Source: Planctomycetota bacterium | GTDB lineage: Bacteria; Planctomycetota; Planctomycetia; Gemmatales; Gemmataceae | DNA length: 40,447 nucleotides | Reading direction: 5' to 3' | NCBI GenBank assembly: GCA_003669555.1 | Contig: QWOS01000135.1 | Coordinates: forward strand, 1-40,447 | Shown: one piece after another, positions 31,281 through 40,447 of the stretch | Numbering within the stretch: the stretch's first letter is position 1 | How the letters are laid out: each line of letters starts with the position of its first letter | The notes under the pieces: model-generated | What the model was told of the DNA's origin: nothing | What the model saw: only the letters and a program-made list of their open reading frames with translations | Database searches by the model: none | Made by a program: the position numbers and the translations under genes

Positions 31281-33044
31281 ATGCTGACATCAGAAGGTCA
31301 TACCACCACTGCAGACACCGACATTCAGATGACCCGGGTGCATCAGGCCATTGCCAGGCAAAAAGCCCCCTGCGAGCAGGGAACCCGGTCCATCCCCCTG
31401 TTCGATGGCGATCGCAAGCTGGGCTGGCTCGCGCCGGTGACCGGTGCCGCCCTCACCGATAACCGCGCCATCTCACGCCTGGCACGCTGGCGTGAAGCGG
31501 CCGCGGACGCTTATCCGGCGGTGTTTCCCGTCACGATTGAAGGCACACGCCGGTGGCTTGAAAATGGCGTGCTCAACCAGCCCGACCGGATGCTGTTCTG
31601 GGTGATCGACGACACCGGCCGGCCTGTGGGCCATGCCGGTTTTTACCGCTACGACACCGCCAGCAATTCCATCGAAATCGACAATGTGGTGCGCGGGGTA
31701 AGCGGTCCGGCCCGTGGCATCATGACCCTGGCGGTGCGGGCCCTGTGCGCCTGGGCTTTTGAGAATCTGCATGTCGATTCCTTGTGCCTGCGGGTTTTTG
31801 ACGATAACCCGCGCGCCATCCGCCTGTATCGGGCCACCGGATTCCAGGAGATGTTCCGCTTGCCGCTGGTCTGCCACGAAGACCTGTCGGGCCGACGCTG
31901 GGTGGAGGCTGGCCCGACGCACCGGGGTCCGGTGGGTCGGCACTTCGTGACCATGCGCCTCAGCCAGGGTGGACAGGTGGGAGGCGATCCGCGCCGCCAG
32001 CCACCCCGCGACTCCCGACCGGTGCTGAGCATTGTCATGCCCGCCAAAAACGAGGCTGGCACTCTGGCGCGGGCCCACGCCGAACTGGGCGCGGTGCTGG
32101 ATACGCTGGGAGAACCCTATGAGGTGTTGCTGGTGGATAACGCCAGCACCGATGCCACCCCCATGCTGGCCCGGGAGATCTGCGACCGGGATTCCCGTTG
32201 GCGGTACCTGCGTTTCTCGCGTGATTTCGGGGTGGAGACATCCATGGCGGTGGGCCTGCGCGCGGCGGTGGGTGATGCGGCAATGGTGATTTTCAGCGAC
32301 TTGCAGGATCCCGTCGAGCTGATACCCCGCTTTGTGCACCGCTGGCGGGAGGGGCATGATGTGGTTTATGGCGTGATCCGGGGGCGGGCCGGCGACCCGT
32401 GGTGGAAATCACTCGGCTCGAAACTGTTTTATGGTTTGATGGCGCGGGTGGGGGATTGCCATCTGCCGGCCCGCGCCACCGATTTCCGCCTGCTGTCACG
32501 ACGGGCCCTCGACGCCATGGCCAAGCTCGACGAGCGAAATCGCTACTTCCGCGGGTTGAGCCACTGGATCGGTTTCCCTTCCTGCGCCATCGCCTACGAT
32601 CGCCACCCGCGCAAGTCTGGTAAAAGCCACGCGCCGTTTTTCTATCTGCTGAATCTGGCCACCCGCGCGGTGACCTCCTTCTCCCTGTGGCCGGTGGAGG
32701 CGCTGGGATTGTTAGCCGCACTCTCGGGCGGATTCACCCTGGCATTGGCCTTGCTGGCGACGCTGGGAATCTGGGGTGTGGGGTTGCTGCACACCCTGCT
32801 GGGCGGCATGTTGACAGCGACGCTTGCCAGTGGCTTTGTGGTGGGCCAATATGCTGCCCGCGCCTATCTGGAAGCCCGTCGCCGGCCCCTGTACCTGACC
32901 CAGGAATCGATCCGCTGGAACCAGACCGAAACCGCCCGGGGTTACTGGACAACAGGCACGGCACCCCCCGAGGCCTCCACCAGCCCCCTGGGGCGCGTGC
33001 CCGGGCCGGGCGATACCCGGGAAAGGCCGGCCTGGGCTCCCTGA
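31281..33044 (+). CDS. GNAT acetyltransferase - GT2 glycosyltransferase fusion
   Basis: A 587-residue two-enzyme protein. Residues ~45-225 are a RimJ/RimL-type GNAT N-acetyltransferase, with PVGHAGFYRYD, the NVVRGVSGPARGIM acetyl-CoA loop region and LRVFDDNPRAIRLYRATGFQ. Residues ~247-470 are a family 2 glycosyltransferase of the DPM1/ArnC type: LSIVMPAKNEAGTL, LLVDNASTDAT and the metal site FSDLQDP (Asp340, Asp343). Two transmembrane helices follow (about 472-495 and 500-525), as in ArnC/GtrB. ATG 31281, after AGGAAGGGCGGG, is preferred over an open extension to 31191. It probably acetylates the amino sugar made upstream and transfers it, or another sugar, to a lipid carrier at the membrane. 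Confidence 0.85.
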   Translation: MLTSEGHTTTADTDIQMTRVHQAIARQKAPCEQGTRSIPLFDGDRKLGWLAPVTGAALTDNRAISRLARWREAAADAYPAVFPVTIEGTRRWLENGVLNQPDRMLFWVIDDTGRPVGHAGFYRYDTASNSIEIDNVVRGVSGPARGIMTLAVRALCAWAFENLHVDSLCLRVFDDNPRAIRLYRATGFQEMFRLPLVCHEDLSGRRWVEAGPTHRGPVGRHFVTMRLSQGGQVGGDPRRQPPRDSRPVLSIVMPAKNEAGTLARAHAELGAVLDTLGEPYEVLLVDNASTDATPMLAREICDRDSRWRYLRFSRDFGVETSMAVGLRAAVGDAAMVIFSDLQDPVELIPRFVHRWREGHDVVYGVIRGRAGDPWWKSLGSKLFYGLMARVGDCHLPARATDFRLLSRRALDAMAKLDERNRYFRGLSHWIGFPSCAIAYDRHPRKSGKSHAPFFYLLNLATRAVTSFSLWPVEALGLLAALSGGFTLALALLATLGIWGVGLLHTLLGGMLTATLASGFVVGQYAARAYLEARRRPLYLTQESIRWNQTETARGYWTTGTAPPEASTSPLGRVPGPGDTRERPAWAP

Positions 33045-33101
33045 TCAACTGTTTGTCGGCTTGGCGGAATCCACCCAGAACCACACACCGGAGAGCGCAA
33101 C

Positions 33102-34460
33102 ATGTGGCAGCAACTGCATCAGGAAATCCTGGAAAAAGTGCGTGAGTATTGCGCGCTACGCCATGCCCCCATTCCCGAGTTCATACCGGGAAAATCCGCT
33201 GTTCCCTATGCCGGCAGGGTGTTCGACGCGGCCGAGGTGGAGGCCGGCGTGGATGCCATGCTGGATTTCTGGCTCACCCTCGGGCCGCAGGGCCAGGCCT
33301 TCGAAAACGAACTGGCGCGGGCCGTGGGGGTGCGCGAAGCATTGCTCACCAACTCCGGCTCCTCCGCCAACCTGTTGGCGGTTTCCGCCCTCACCAGCCC
33401 CACCCTGCCCGACGGTCTGCGGCCCGGCGATGAAGTGATCACCGTGGCGGCGGGCTTCCCCACTACGGTAGCCCCCTTGGTCCAGAATGGTCTGGTGCCG
33501 GTTTTCATCGATGTCGAGCCGGGTACCGCCAACTTGCGGCCCGACCTGCTGGAGAGCGCCTGGTCGCCCAGGACCCGAGCTGTTGTGGCGGCCCATGCCC
33601 TGGGACACCCTTTCGATCTGGATGCGGTGACAGATTTCTGCGCCAGGCACGACCTTTGGCTTATCGAAGATAATTGCGATGCGCTCGGAGCCGAATGGCG
33701 AGGCAGGCGAACCGGTTCATTTGGCGACCTGGCCACGCAGAGTTTCTACCCGCCACACCACATGACCATGGGTGAGGGCGGCGCGGTGCTGACCAACACG
33801 CCCCGTCTGCGGCGGCTTGCCGAGAGTTTTCGTGACTGGGGCCGCGACTGCTGGTGCCCATCCGGTAAAGACAACACCTGTGGCAAGCGGTTCGACTGGA
33901 AGATGGGTGACTTGCCGGAAGGCTATGATCACAAGTACATTTATCGCCATCTGGGCTACAATCTGAAGCCCCTCGACGCCCAGGCCGCCATTGGTCGCCA
34001 GCAATTGCAGAAACTCGATTCTTTCATTGCTGCCAGGCGCGCCAACCATGCCTTCCTGATGGAGGCGCTGCGGCCCTTCGAGGGGATCATCCATCTGCCG
34101 GAGGCGGACCCCCGGGCCAACCCGTCGTGGTTCGGCTTCCTGATCATTGTCCGCGACCACGCACCCATCAGCCGCCAGGAAATTGTCAGGCATCTGGAGA
34201 GCCAGCGGATCCAGACCCGGCCCCTGTTTGCCGGCAACCTGCTCCGGCATCCCGCTTTCCAGGGGATTGACCATCGTGTGGTGGGCGACCTGCGCATGAC
34301 CGACAAACTGATGCACGATGCATTCTTCCTGGGAGTGTATCCCGGTCTCTCCCGCCCCATGCTGGACCACATGGTGGCCAGCCTGAAAGCGGTTCTGGAA
34401 CCGGCCGCCACGGGCCGAACCAGCCGTATCCCCATGGTTCAGATCCAGGGCGCGGCCTGA
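33102..34460 (+). CDS. rfbH: CDP-4-keto-6-deoxy-D-glucose 3-dehydrase (E1)
   Basis: A 452-residue PMP/[2Fe-2S] enzyme that removes the C3 hydroxyl of CDP-4-keto-6-deoxyglucose, the step committing to 3,6-dideoxyhexoses. The PLP lysine is replaced by His220 ([14 protein letters not shown]), as in the Yersinia E1 enzyme. The iron-sulfur cysteines have the exact E1 spacing Cys-X57-Cys-X-Cys-X7-Cys: 192, 250, 252 and 260. GGAGAG precedes ATG 33102. The NADH:E1 reductase (rfbI/ascD) needed to complete the reaction is not in the window. Its stop overlaps the start of the next gene (TGATG). Confidence 0.95.
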   Translation: MWQQLHQEILEKVREYCALRHAPIPEFIPGKSAVPYAGRVFDAAEVEAGVDAMLDFWLTLGPQGQAFENELARAVGVREALLTNSGSSANLLAVSALTSPTLPDGLRPGDEVITVAAGFPTTVAPLVQNGLVPVFIDVEPGTANLRPDLLESAWSPRTRAVVAAHALGHPFDLDAVTDFCARHDLWLIEDNCDALGAEWRGRRTGSFGDLATQSFYPPHHMTMGEGGAVLTNTPRLRRLAESFRDWGRDCWCPSGKDNTCGKRFDWKMGDLPEGYDHKYIYRHLGYNLKPLDAQAAIGRQQLQKLDSFIAARRANHAFLMEALRPFEGIIHLPEADPRANPSWFGFLIIVRDHAPISRQEIVRHLESQRIQTRPLFAGNLLRHPAFQGIDHRVVGDLRMTDKLMHDAFFLGVYPGLSRPMLDHMVASLKAVLEPAATGRTSRIPMVQIQGAA

Positions 34461-36727
34461 TGCTGCCGACCCCAAGACGCCTCGCCATCAGTCTGGCCCT
34501 GGTCTGCCTGCTGGCAGCCCATGTGGCCACGCGGTTTGAGGCCCTCAGGCAGATCCCGCTCAATAAACGCCATTTCTGGTCGGAATCTTTCCGCTATTCC
34601 CTGGCAGCCCTGGCGGGTCACGGTTTAAAACCGTTCTCCTTCGCGGGGGTCCCCGAGTCGATCCCACTGCAAAACTTTCTCGGCTTGCGCAAGGCGACGC
34701 TTTCAACGGCTGATTTCGAGGCTTTTTTCAACCTGCCCGATTCTGTGCCGGTAGAACCACCCGTGGGCATCGCCGATATCTCGGATGAGCATCTCGCCTG
34801 GCCTGTTTATACCACGCGCGTCCTGGAACTCTGGTCCACCACCATCCTATGGCGGATTTTTGGCATCCGCTGGGATGTGGTCTTCGGCATGTATGTGGTG
34901 CTCTCCACGCTCGGCTGCCTGGCGGTTTTCCTGATCGGACGAGGCCTGTCTGGCAGTGGCTGGCTGGGACTGGTGGCGGCATTGTTTTATTCGATCGCCC
35001 CGCTGGAAGCCTCCTATTCGGTTTATTCACCGCGTGACATCTCGCCTTTATGGTTTGCCGGACCACCCTGGGCTGTTCTGATCTGCCTGGTGGGCCGTAG
35101 TCCGGGCTGGTGGCGAAACCTTGCCGCCTGTGGCCTGACGGGTGCTTTGGCGGCTCTTGGTCTGGGTTGGCGACACGATGCGATGGTCACCGTGCTGGCC
35201 ATGGTGGGCCTGACGGGACCGCTTCTGCTGCTGGCCGGACGCGGTTGGCGACTGGCAGCAGGTGGCGTCACAACCTGCGCCGCCGCCGCCTGGATGGTGA
35301 AGGCGGCCATCGCCTGGGGATGCCCAGTGGTGCCCCAGGCCTCAGGTGTTGGTTTCCACATGGCATGCTATGCCGAAGAAACCCGCTGCAACCTGTTCCA
35401 TCTGGAAAACAGTCAGGGAATCTCGCGGGACGACCTCCAGGTGATCACCCGTGTAGCACAACGGCGCAGTGAGGAAGGACTGCCGCCCATCCCTTTTGAT
35501 CCCTCACACTGCCACGAGCTGTACGGGCCTGACCACGCCCGCATCAGCCGTGAGCTGTTTCTGGAATCCTTCCTGCCCAACATGCGCCATTGGCTTGCCA
35601 GCGCACCTTCGTTTCTCTGGATGGCCCTGCAGGCAACCCGGGTGGAGGGGCTGCCCCTGGCCTCGATGGGTCATGGCCCCAGGCTTGATCCGGAAATGTC
35701 CCGGGGCATGCTGCGCTGGTGGCTGCGGCTGCAAGTCTGGCTCGCCGCAGCCATGCCGGCGCTGGCACTTTTGTGCCTCTTTCGCTTGTTGTTCGGCATG
35801 CCTGGCAGATTGGCCCGTGACGCATGGATATTGCGGGGTCTGGGGCTATTCGCGCTGGGTTATGTCGCCCTTTTGTTTCTGGTGTTGCCAGAGCAAAAGC
35901 ACGCCGGCCTGCTCGTGCTGCCGCAGGCGGTACTGGCAGCCGAGTTTCTGGCTTTTCTGGCCAGCCTCTTCAACCCCCTGACCATGGCTGTACTCGCAAG
36001 CGGGTTCACGGCCCGGCGATTTGGACTGTATGCGAGCGCCGCTATGGTTCTGGCCATTTTCTGGACCGGACTGCTGGCCTGGTCAACCCGGCTGGGTCGA
36101 GCCTACCGGCTGGATCAGGTGGAGCAGGTGATGGAACTGGCCGAACGGGCGGACTGGCAAGAGAATCTTGGTCATAAACGGATCCAGGAATGGAACCGCA
36201 GCCGGGCGGATTGCTTCAAGCCCGTGGCGATTCTCGCCTGGATTCAAGCCGAGGAAAGCGGAGTGCGCCTGGCCTGCCGCGAGGGCACACACCAGGACCC
36301 ACAGCCGCTGATCCAGTATCACGATGGCCCCTCCAAGCTGTTCACCACCTGGCACCGGTTGCCCGAAGGGGATCCTTGCTATTTTGTGGTGACCCTTCCC
36401 GGCCAGGGAGCGATGGGTGACCCCAGGCCGGATGTGGTGCGCCTGGAAGTGCTCGGCAAGGGCAAGATCCTGAGCACCGCCCGGCTGGAACTGGGAGGCG
36501 ATAGCGGACCGGTGCCGTGGCTTCGGACTGTGGTTTCGCCAGAAGAGAATCAACCCGGTTCGCCGTTGTTGCGCAGCTTCAGCATGTCGGGCCTGACTGT
36601 CCATCGCCCGCTGTTGTACAACATGTACCTGGGCCTTGAGCTGGATGAACAGGCCCGCTTCGACGGTATCCGCTTCCGTGCCAACCCGATGGAAAAGGAT
36701 CCGGACGAGCCCGCCGATTCCCCCTAG
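34460..36727 (+). CDS. Polytopic membrane protein, possible GT-C-type glycosyltransferase
   Basis: A 755-residue protein with an N-terminal helix (LAISLALVCLLAAHVATRF), an extracytoplasmic loop of ~100 residues, and about nine to ten further helices between residues ~125 and 545. A large C-terminal extracytoplasmic domain (~190 residues) follows. This layout, and its place as last gene of the sugar cluster, recall GT-C enzymes that use lipid-linked sugars (ArnT/PMT type), but I cannot point to the usual catalytic Asp/Glu pair with confidence. DEHLAWPVYTTRVLEL in the first loop is a candidate. It overlaps rfbH by one base, so it belongs to the same operon. Confidence 0.6.
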   Translation: MLPTPRRLAISLALVCLLAAHVATRFEALRQIPLNKRHFWSESFRYSLAALAGHGLKPFSFAGVPESIPLQNFLGLRKATLSTADFEAFFNLPDSVPVEPPVGIADISDEHLAWPVYTTRVLELWSTTILWRIFGIRWDVVFGMYVVLSTLGCLAVFLIGRGLSGSGWLGLVAALFYSIAPLEASYSVYSPRDISPLWFAGPPWAVLICLVGRSPGWWRNLAACGLTGALAALGLGWRHDAMVTVLAMVGLTGPLLLLAGRGWRLAAGGVTTCAAAAWMVKAAIAWGCPVVPQASGVGFHMACYAEETRCNLFHLENSQGISRDDLQVITRVAQRRSEEGLPPIPFDPSHCHELYGPDHARISRELFLESFLPNMRHWLASAPSFLWMALQATRVEGLPLASMGHGPRLDPEMSRGMLRWWLRLQVWLAAAMPALALLCLFRLLFGMPGRLARDAWILRGLGLFALGYVALLFLVLPEQKHAGLLVLPQAVLAAEFLAFLASLFNPLTMAVLASGFTARRFGLYASAAMVLAIFWTGLLAWSTRLGRAYRLDQVEQVMELAERADWQENLGHKRIQEWNRSRADCFKPVAILAWIQAEESGVRLACREGTHQDPQPLIQYHDGPSKLFTTWHRLPEGDPCYFVVTLPGQGAMGDPRPDVVRLEVLGKGKILSTARLELGGDSGPVPWLRTVVSPEENQPGSPLLRSFSMSGLTVHRPLLYNMYLGLELDEQARFDGIRFRANPMEKDPDEPADSP

Positions 36728-36786
36728 AATGGGCTAGTCTCCGACCCTGCTCCTACACTGGAAGCAACACGGTCTGGAATCTTGCC

Positions 36787-37500
36787 ATGATAGCTCCCAC
36801 CATTCTGACCGCCACCCTCACAAAGCTGATGATGCTGCGTCAGGGCTTGTGGCTGCTGTCCGCCGAGATTGAAGGCCATGCCCTGGCGGTGATGATGGCC
36901 CTGGCGACGGCTGTCTGCACCTTGCCAGCGATCGCCGTGCCCCGGGAAGAGTTGCTGCTGGTGCTCTGGATCGCGGCCCAGGTGGCGACCGCCGGCACGC
37001 TGGCTGGCATGATTGGCCGCCTCCGCTGCCGGCCAGTGGGCAAGCGCTGGGCCATCCGGACAGCGGTGCTGTTCGATCTGCCCGTGCTGGCTCTGAGCCT
37101 GGTCCACCTGATTTCCCTGGCCCCCCCCTACCTCATTTTTTACGGTGAGATCCCACGCCTGCTCAGTTTCCTGTTCACACTCGTCTACCTGCGTGACCTC
37201 GCCGAGGGTGCCCAGGAGGCACGGGCGGCTGAACTGCTGTTGCAGGTGCAAATGGGTGTCTATTGGCAATTCCTGATCTGGCCAGGGATGATTATCGCCA
37301 CTGTGGGGGCATGCTTCCTGGCTATCGCTCTTTTTTGCGTCGTCGCCCCTCTTATCCCGCTAGCCCTGGGAGGGGCGGGGGTCGTCATGTTTGCAAAGAT
37401 GGTGATCCGTTATTCCCGGGCCGTCCATATCTTGCAGCTAGCCGTGACCGAGCGGCTGAAAGCCCTTGACGAAAGTCACCCTGACCACCCCACCGCCTGA
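36787..37500 (+). CDS. Unknown membrane protein (about five helices)
   Basis: A 237-residue protein I do not recognise. It has about five hydrophobic segments (around residues 33-52, 58-78, 90-113, 122-138 and 165-205), short charged loops, and a cytoplasmic-looking tail rich in charged residues. The layout loosely recalls Yip1-type membrane proteins. ATG 36787 has no clear ribosome binding site. It lies 59 bases after the polytopic protein and may be the end of the sugar cluster's transcript. It is convergent with the surface protein gene, only 14 bases apart. Confidence 0.6.
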   Translation: MIAPTILTATLTKLMMLRQGLWLLSAEIEGHALAVMMALATAVCTLPAIAVPREELLLVLWIAAQVATAGTLAGMIGRLRCRPVGKRWAIRTAVLFDLPVLALSLVHLISLAPPYLIFYGEIPRLLSFLFTLVYLRDLAEGAQEARAAELLLQVQMGVYWQFLIWPGMIIATVGACFLAIALFCVVAPLIPLALGGAGVVMFAKMVIRYSRAVHILQLAVTERLKALDESHPDHPTA

Positions 37501-37514
37501 CCCCATGTGTCCAC

Positions 37515-40447
37515 TCAGGCCGAGGGGTTGTTGCCCACGAATGTGCCAAGCAGGCTGCTGGTCGGCAGGAAAACCGCATCGATCAATTGCAGATCCGGAA
37601 AACCGAAAACATTGAAGGTGCCTGGCGCCCCAGCGCCCGAGCTGCAGAAAATATCACCCTTCTTGTCGCTATTGTAGTCATTGACTGCCACGCTCACACC
37701 ACCGGTGAATCCCTGGGAAAAAGCCAGGAAATTGGCCAACTGTTTGCCTTTCAGGTCAAAAACTGAAACTTCCGCTTTGCCGTTGCTACCCGGGCCAGCA
37801 CCAATCACCAACTCGCTGACACCATCGCCGTCGAGATCCCCGGCGGCGACCCAGGTGCCACGGTAAAGAGTGACGGGGTTGAAGGCGTAGAAGCTGGTGA
37901 GGGCGGCGTAGGGGTTATCCAGTGTGTAGGTGACAATGTTGCTATTGATGCCAGAACCGACCACGATAAGCGATTGGCCCTGGTTATCGGGAGAACCCAT
38001 GGCGACACGCACGCCGCCCGTGTACTGCTGAGCGAAGGCGTAGAAAGCCTGACGGAATACACCCGTCACCGCGTCAAAGGCGGAGACAGAGGGTTCCGAT
38101 CCCGGGCCAGCGCCGCCCAGCACGACGGTGGTGACCTTGCCCTGGAAAGCGGTGATACCACCCGCAACCGATACGCCACCCAGGAAACCCGGATCAAAGG
38201 CATAGAAATTATAAGCTACCCGTCCTGTGTTCGCGTCGAGCACCAGCACAGCGGGTGAGCCACCGGTGGCCACCGCCACCAGAACCGAGTCGGCCTCACC
38301 ATCACCATTGCGATCCACCAGAGAAGTACTCAGCGTGCCGGTGAAGCCGGGGAATGGCTGAAACTGTTGCTCCAGACCGGAGGGATTATGGATGAGGACC
38401 AAACCGTTCCCCAAAGACACCACATAGCTGCCAGCCCCCAGGTTAAAGGGGTTGGTCAGTTGCGCACCTTTGGCAACAGGCACATAGCGGTTGACAACAA
38501 TAGTGAGACCCTGAGTGGCATCCGGGTTCACACCATTACTAGCCGTGATGGTCACCGGATAGTTGCCAAGCCCACCTTCGGCAGCAATACCGGAAAGCAG
38601 GCCCGTGGAGCCATTGAAAACCAGGCCCTTGGGCAAAATCCCCGTGCAGGTGTAGGTGGGGACCGGATTACCAGTGGCAGTCACCTGGAACGAGTTGAGA
38701 ATACCTTCGAGGAAAGTGGTAGTCACTGGGCTGGTGATGGCAGGAGAGACTCCACCCACCTGCACCACCACCGACGCACTGGCACTTTCATAGTTGTCCG
38801 TGGCGGCTGCAATCACAGAAAGCTTGTTTTCACCAAGAGGCAACACCGTGCCGGCGGATGGGGTGTAAGTCAGCAAGCCTGGTAGCGACGCCCCACTGGT
38901 GCTGGACCCGGCCACCGTGGCATTGAGCTGGGTGGCACTCAGCGCGGTGCCGTAGCTCATGGGGGCCGGGTTGGCCCAGGTGATGGTTTGAAGTGCCTTG
39001 TCAACCTTCAGCGTTACCGTTTGGGTCGACGCCGCATAATTGGTCGTGGCGGCAGCGGTGACCGAGAGCGTCTGCGTGCCTGCATTCAGCAAGGCACCTT
39101 TGGCAGGCGAATAGGTCAAGGCGCCGGGGGCACTGGGGCCTGAAGCGGTGACTGTGGCATTGAGCTGAAGATCACTTAACAGCGTGCCATAAGTAATATT
39201 CGCGGGGGTGGGCCAGGTGATGGTCTGGCTGCCTTGCCCCGCCTGGGTCACGACCAGCGTCACAGACTTTGTTGCTGGCAGGTAGTTGTTGGTAGCCGCC
39301 GCCGTCACTTGCAAGACCTGAGTCCCGGCATCCAGCACCGTGCCAGAGCCCGGGTTATAAATCAAACCACCCGGAGCCGTCGCGCCCGTTGTGCTGGAAC
39401 CAGCCACCGTCGCATTGAGCTGCGTCGTACTCAGAGCTGTCCCGTAGGTGATACTCGCAGGATCTGCCCAGGTGATCGTTTGCGCTGCCTTGTCAACCAT
39501 CAGCGTCACTGACTTCGTTGCTTCCAAGTAGTTGGAGGTAGCTAGTGCTTTCACCGACAGCTTGCTGGGAAGAGTACCTGCGGGCAATAGCGTGCCAGCG
39601 GGCGGATCGTACACCAAGGTGCCCGGTTCAGACATCGAACTAACTTGACCAGCATCCACTATCACTATGGCGTTGAGTTGCGGCGTAGTAAGCAACCTTT
39701 GGGAGGTATTGGATGTCTGAGTCAATACCACCCCATAAGTGATTGGATCCGGGTCTTTCCAGAATATATTTTGTGCCGCCTTGTCAACCTTCAGGGTGAC
39801 AGACTTCGTTGCTTCCAGATAGTTGCTCGTGGCGGCCGCTGTTACCTTCAAGGTCTGAGTCCCGGCATCCAGCACCGAGCCTGAGCCCGGGGTGTAAGTC
39901 AAACCACCCGGAGAAGTCGTGCCCGTTGTGCTAGAACCTGCCACCGTCGCATTGAGCTGCGTCGTACTCAGCGGCGTCCCGTAAGTGATACTCGCAGGAT
40001 TCGCCCAGGTGATCGTCGGTAAAGCTTTGTCGACTATGAGAGTCACCGTTTGGGTCGACGCCGCATAATTATTCGTGGCAGCAGCGGTAACCAGCAGCGT
40101 ATGTGTGCCTGCATTCAGCAAGGCACCAAGGGCCGGACTATAAGTCAAGGCGCCCGGGGCACTGGGGCCTGAAGCGGTAACTGTGGCATTGAGCTGAAGA
40201 TCACTCAACAGCGTGCCATAAGTGATATTCGCAGGGGTGGCCCAGGTGATCGTCTGGCTGCCCGGCCCAGCCTGGGTCACAATCAGCGTCACAGACTTCG
40301 TCGCTGCCAGATAGTTGCTCGTGGCGGCCGCTGTTACCTGCAAGGTCTGAGTGCCGGCATCCAGCACCGTGCCTGAGCCCGGGGTGTAAGTCAAACCACC
40401 CGGAGAAGTCGTGCCCGTTGTGCTGGAACCTGCCACCGTCGCATTGA
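37515..40447 (-). CDS. Large surface protein: MBG-type Ig repeats, Ig-like domain, FG-GAP repeats (5' partial)
   Basis: The C-terminal ~976 residues of a minus-strand gene that starts beyond the window. Seven repeats of about 80-95 residues of the MBG/YDG type come first (ITYGTxLSxxQLNATV ... GTxTLxVTAAATxNYxxATKSVTL). A putative Ig-like (He_PIG-type) domain follows: ITSPVTTTFLEGILNSFQVT then TGNPVPTYTCTG. Then comes a C-terminal region of FG-GAP-like blades (DRNGDGEADSVLVAV, GDLDGDGVSELVIGAGPGS, DYNSDKKGDIFCSSGAG). Such proteins sit on the cell surface and are thought to act in adhesion. Repeat 4 is divergent and carries an insertion of ~17 residues. The gene uses fewer G/C-ending codons than its high-GC neighbours. 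Confidence 0.88.
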   Translation of the reverse strand, partial: NATVAGSSTTGTTSPGGLTYTPGSGTVLDAGTQTLQVTAAATSNYLAATKSVTLIVTQAGPGSQTITWATPANITYGTLLSDLQLNATVTASGPSAPGALTYSPALGALLNAGTHTLLVTAAATNNYAASTQTVTLIVDKALPTITWANPASITYGTPLSTTQLNATVAGSSTTGTTSPGGLTYTPGSGSVLDAGTQTLKVTAAATSNYLEATKSVTLKVDKAAQNIFWKDPDPITYGVVLTQTSNTSQRLLTTPQLNAIVIVDAGQVSSMSEPGTLVYDPPAGTLLPAGTLPSKLSVKALATSNYLEATKSVTLMVDKAAQTITWADPASITYGTALSTTQLNATVAGSSTTGATAPGGLIYNPGSGTVLDAGTQVLQVTAAATNNYLPATKSVTLVVTQAGQGSQTITWPTPANITYGTLLSDLQLNATVTASGPSAPGALTYSPAKGALLNAGTQTLSVTAAATTNYAASTQTVTLKVDKALQTITWANPAPMSYGTALSATQLNATVAGSSTSGASLPGLLTYTPSAGTVLPLGENKLSVIAAATDNYESASASVVVQVGGVSPAITSPVTTTFLEGILNSFQVTATGNPVPTYTCTGILPKGLVFNGSTGLLSGIAAEGGLGNYPVTITASNGVNPDATQGLTIVVNRYVPVAKGAQLTNPFNLGAGSYVVSLGNGLVLIHNPSGLEQQFQPFPGFTGTLSTSLVDRNGDGEADSVLVAVATGGSPAVLVLDANTGRVAYNFYAFDPGFLGGVSVAGGITAFQGKVTTVVLGGAGPGSEPSVSAFDAVTGVFRQAFYAFAQQYTGGVRVAMGSPDNQGQSLIVVGSGINSNIVTYTLDNPYAALTSFYAFNPVTLYRGTWVAAGDLDGDGVSELVIGAGPGSNGKAEVSVFDLKGKQLANFLAFSQGFTGGVSVAVNDYNSDKKGDIFCSSGAGAPGTFNVFGFPDLQLIDAVFLPTSSLLGTFVGNNPSA

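Noticed and set aside
31473-32357. 294-codon minus-strand frame inside the GNAT-GT2 gene
   Set aside because: Antisense shadow; the plus frame has two recognisable enzymatic domains.
37515-40447. Repeats of ~250 bp as a CRISPR or satellite array
   Set aside because: They are in frame and encode MBG-type Ig-like domains; unit size and coding content rule out CRISPR.

Overview
The window looks like a piece of a bacterial chromosome from the phylum Planctomycetota, probably the Gemmata/Zavarzinella side. This is inferred from family content: a lipoprotein with FG-GAP repeats and an ASPIC/UnbV-type end, a DUF6268-like barrel, a Rad52/22-type annealing protein, a surface protein with MBG-type Ig repeats and FG-GAP repeats, and a GldA/F/G-like ABC operon with a DUF4340 protein. 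There are no rRNA or tRNA genes and no CRISPR array that I can see.

Layout. Positions 1-2650 are accessory: the N-terminus of a transposase, a truncated IS66-type tnpA fragment, a methyltransferase-like gene cut by that fragment, a small degenerate repeat and an HD-domain protein. Positions 2.8-12 kb carry ordinary genes at about 45-55% GC: Rad52-like protein, an MFS transporter, endonuclease IV (nfo), an exported methyltransferase, the lipoprotein, dapB-rarD, a second partial copy of rarD, and an outer-membrane barrel. At about 12.0-12.2 kb base composition jumps to about 63-68% GC and stays high. Next come rdgB and an arsenic operon (arsR-arsD-arsA, no pump gene), trpS, and a divergent four-gene operon of ABC ATPase, permease, GldG-like auxiliary protein and a 1467-residue DUF4340 protein. 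After it on the minus strand lie parA, ybeY and a broken cytosine-deaminase-like gene.

Positions 28.1-36.7 kb form a tightly packed CDP-sugar and glycosylation cluster: glucose-1-phosphate cytidylyltransferase (rfbF), CDP-glucose 4,6-dehydratase (rfbG), a DegT-type aminotransferase, a GNAT-glycosyltransferase fusion, CDP-4-keto-6-deoxyglucose 3-dehydrase (rfbH) and a large polytopic membrane protein. Together they could make and transfer an N-acylated amino-deoxy sugar. An unknown membrane protein follows, and the window ends inside a large repetitive surface protein on the minus strand.

Most worth following up: the CDP-sugar cluster with its acetyltransferase-glycosyltransferase fusion, the oversized repeat-built DUF4340 protein, the rarD fragment that differs from its parent only at silent sites, the deaminase pseudogene that has lost its catalytic glutamate, and the methyltransferase-like gene whose layout suggests a polymorphic-toxin tail.
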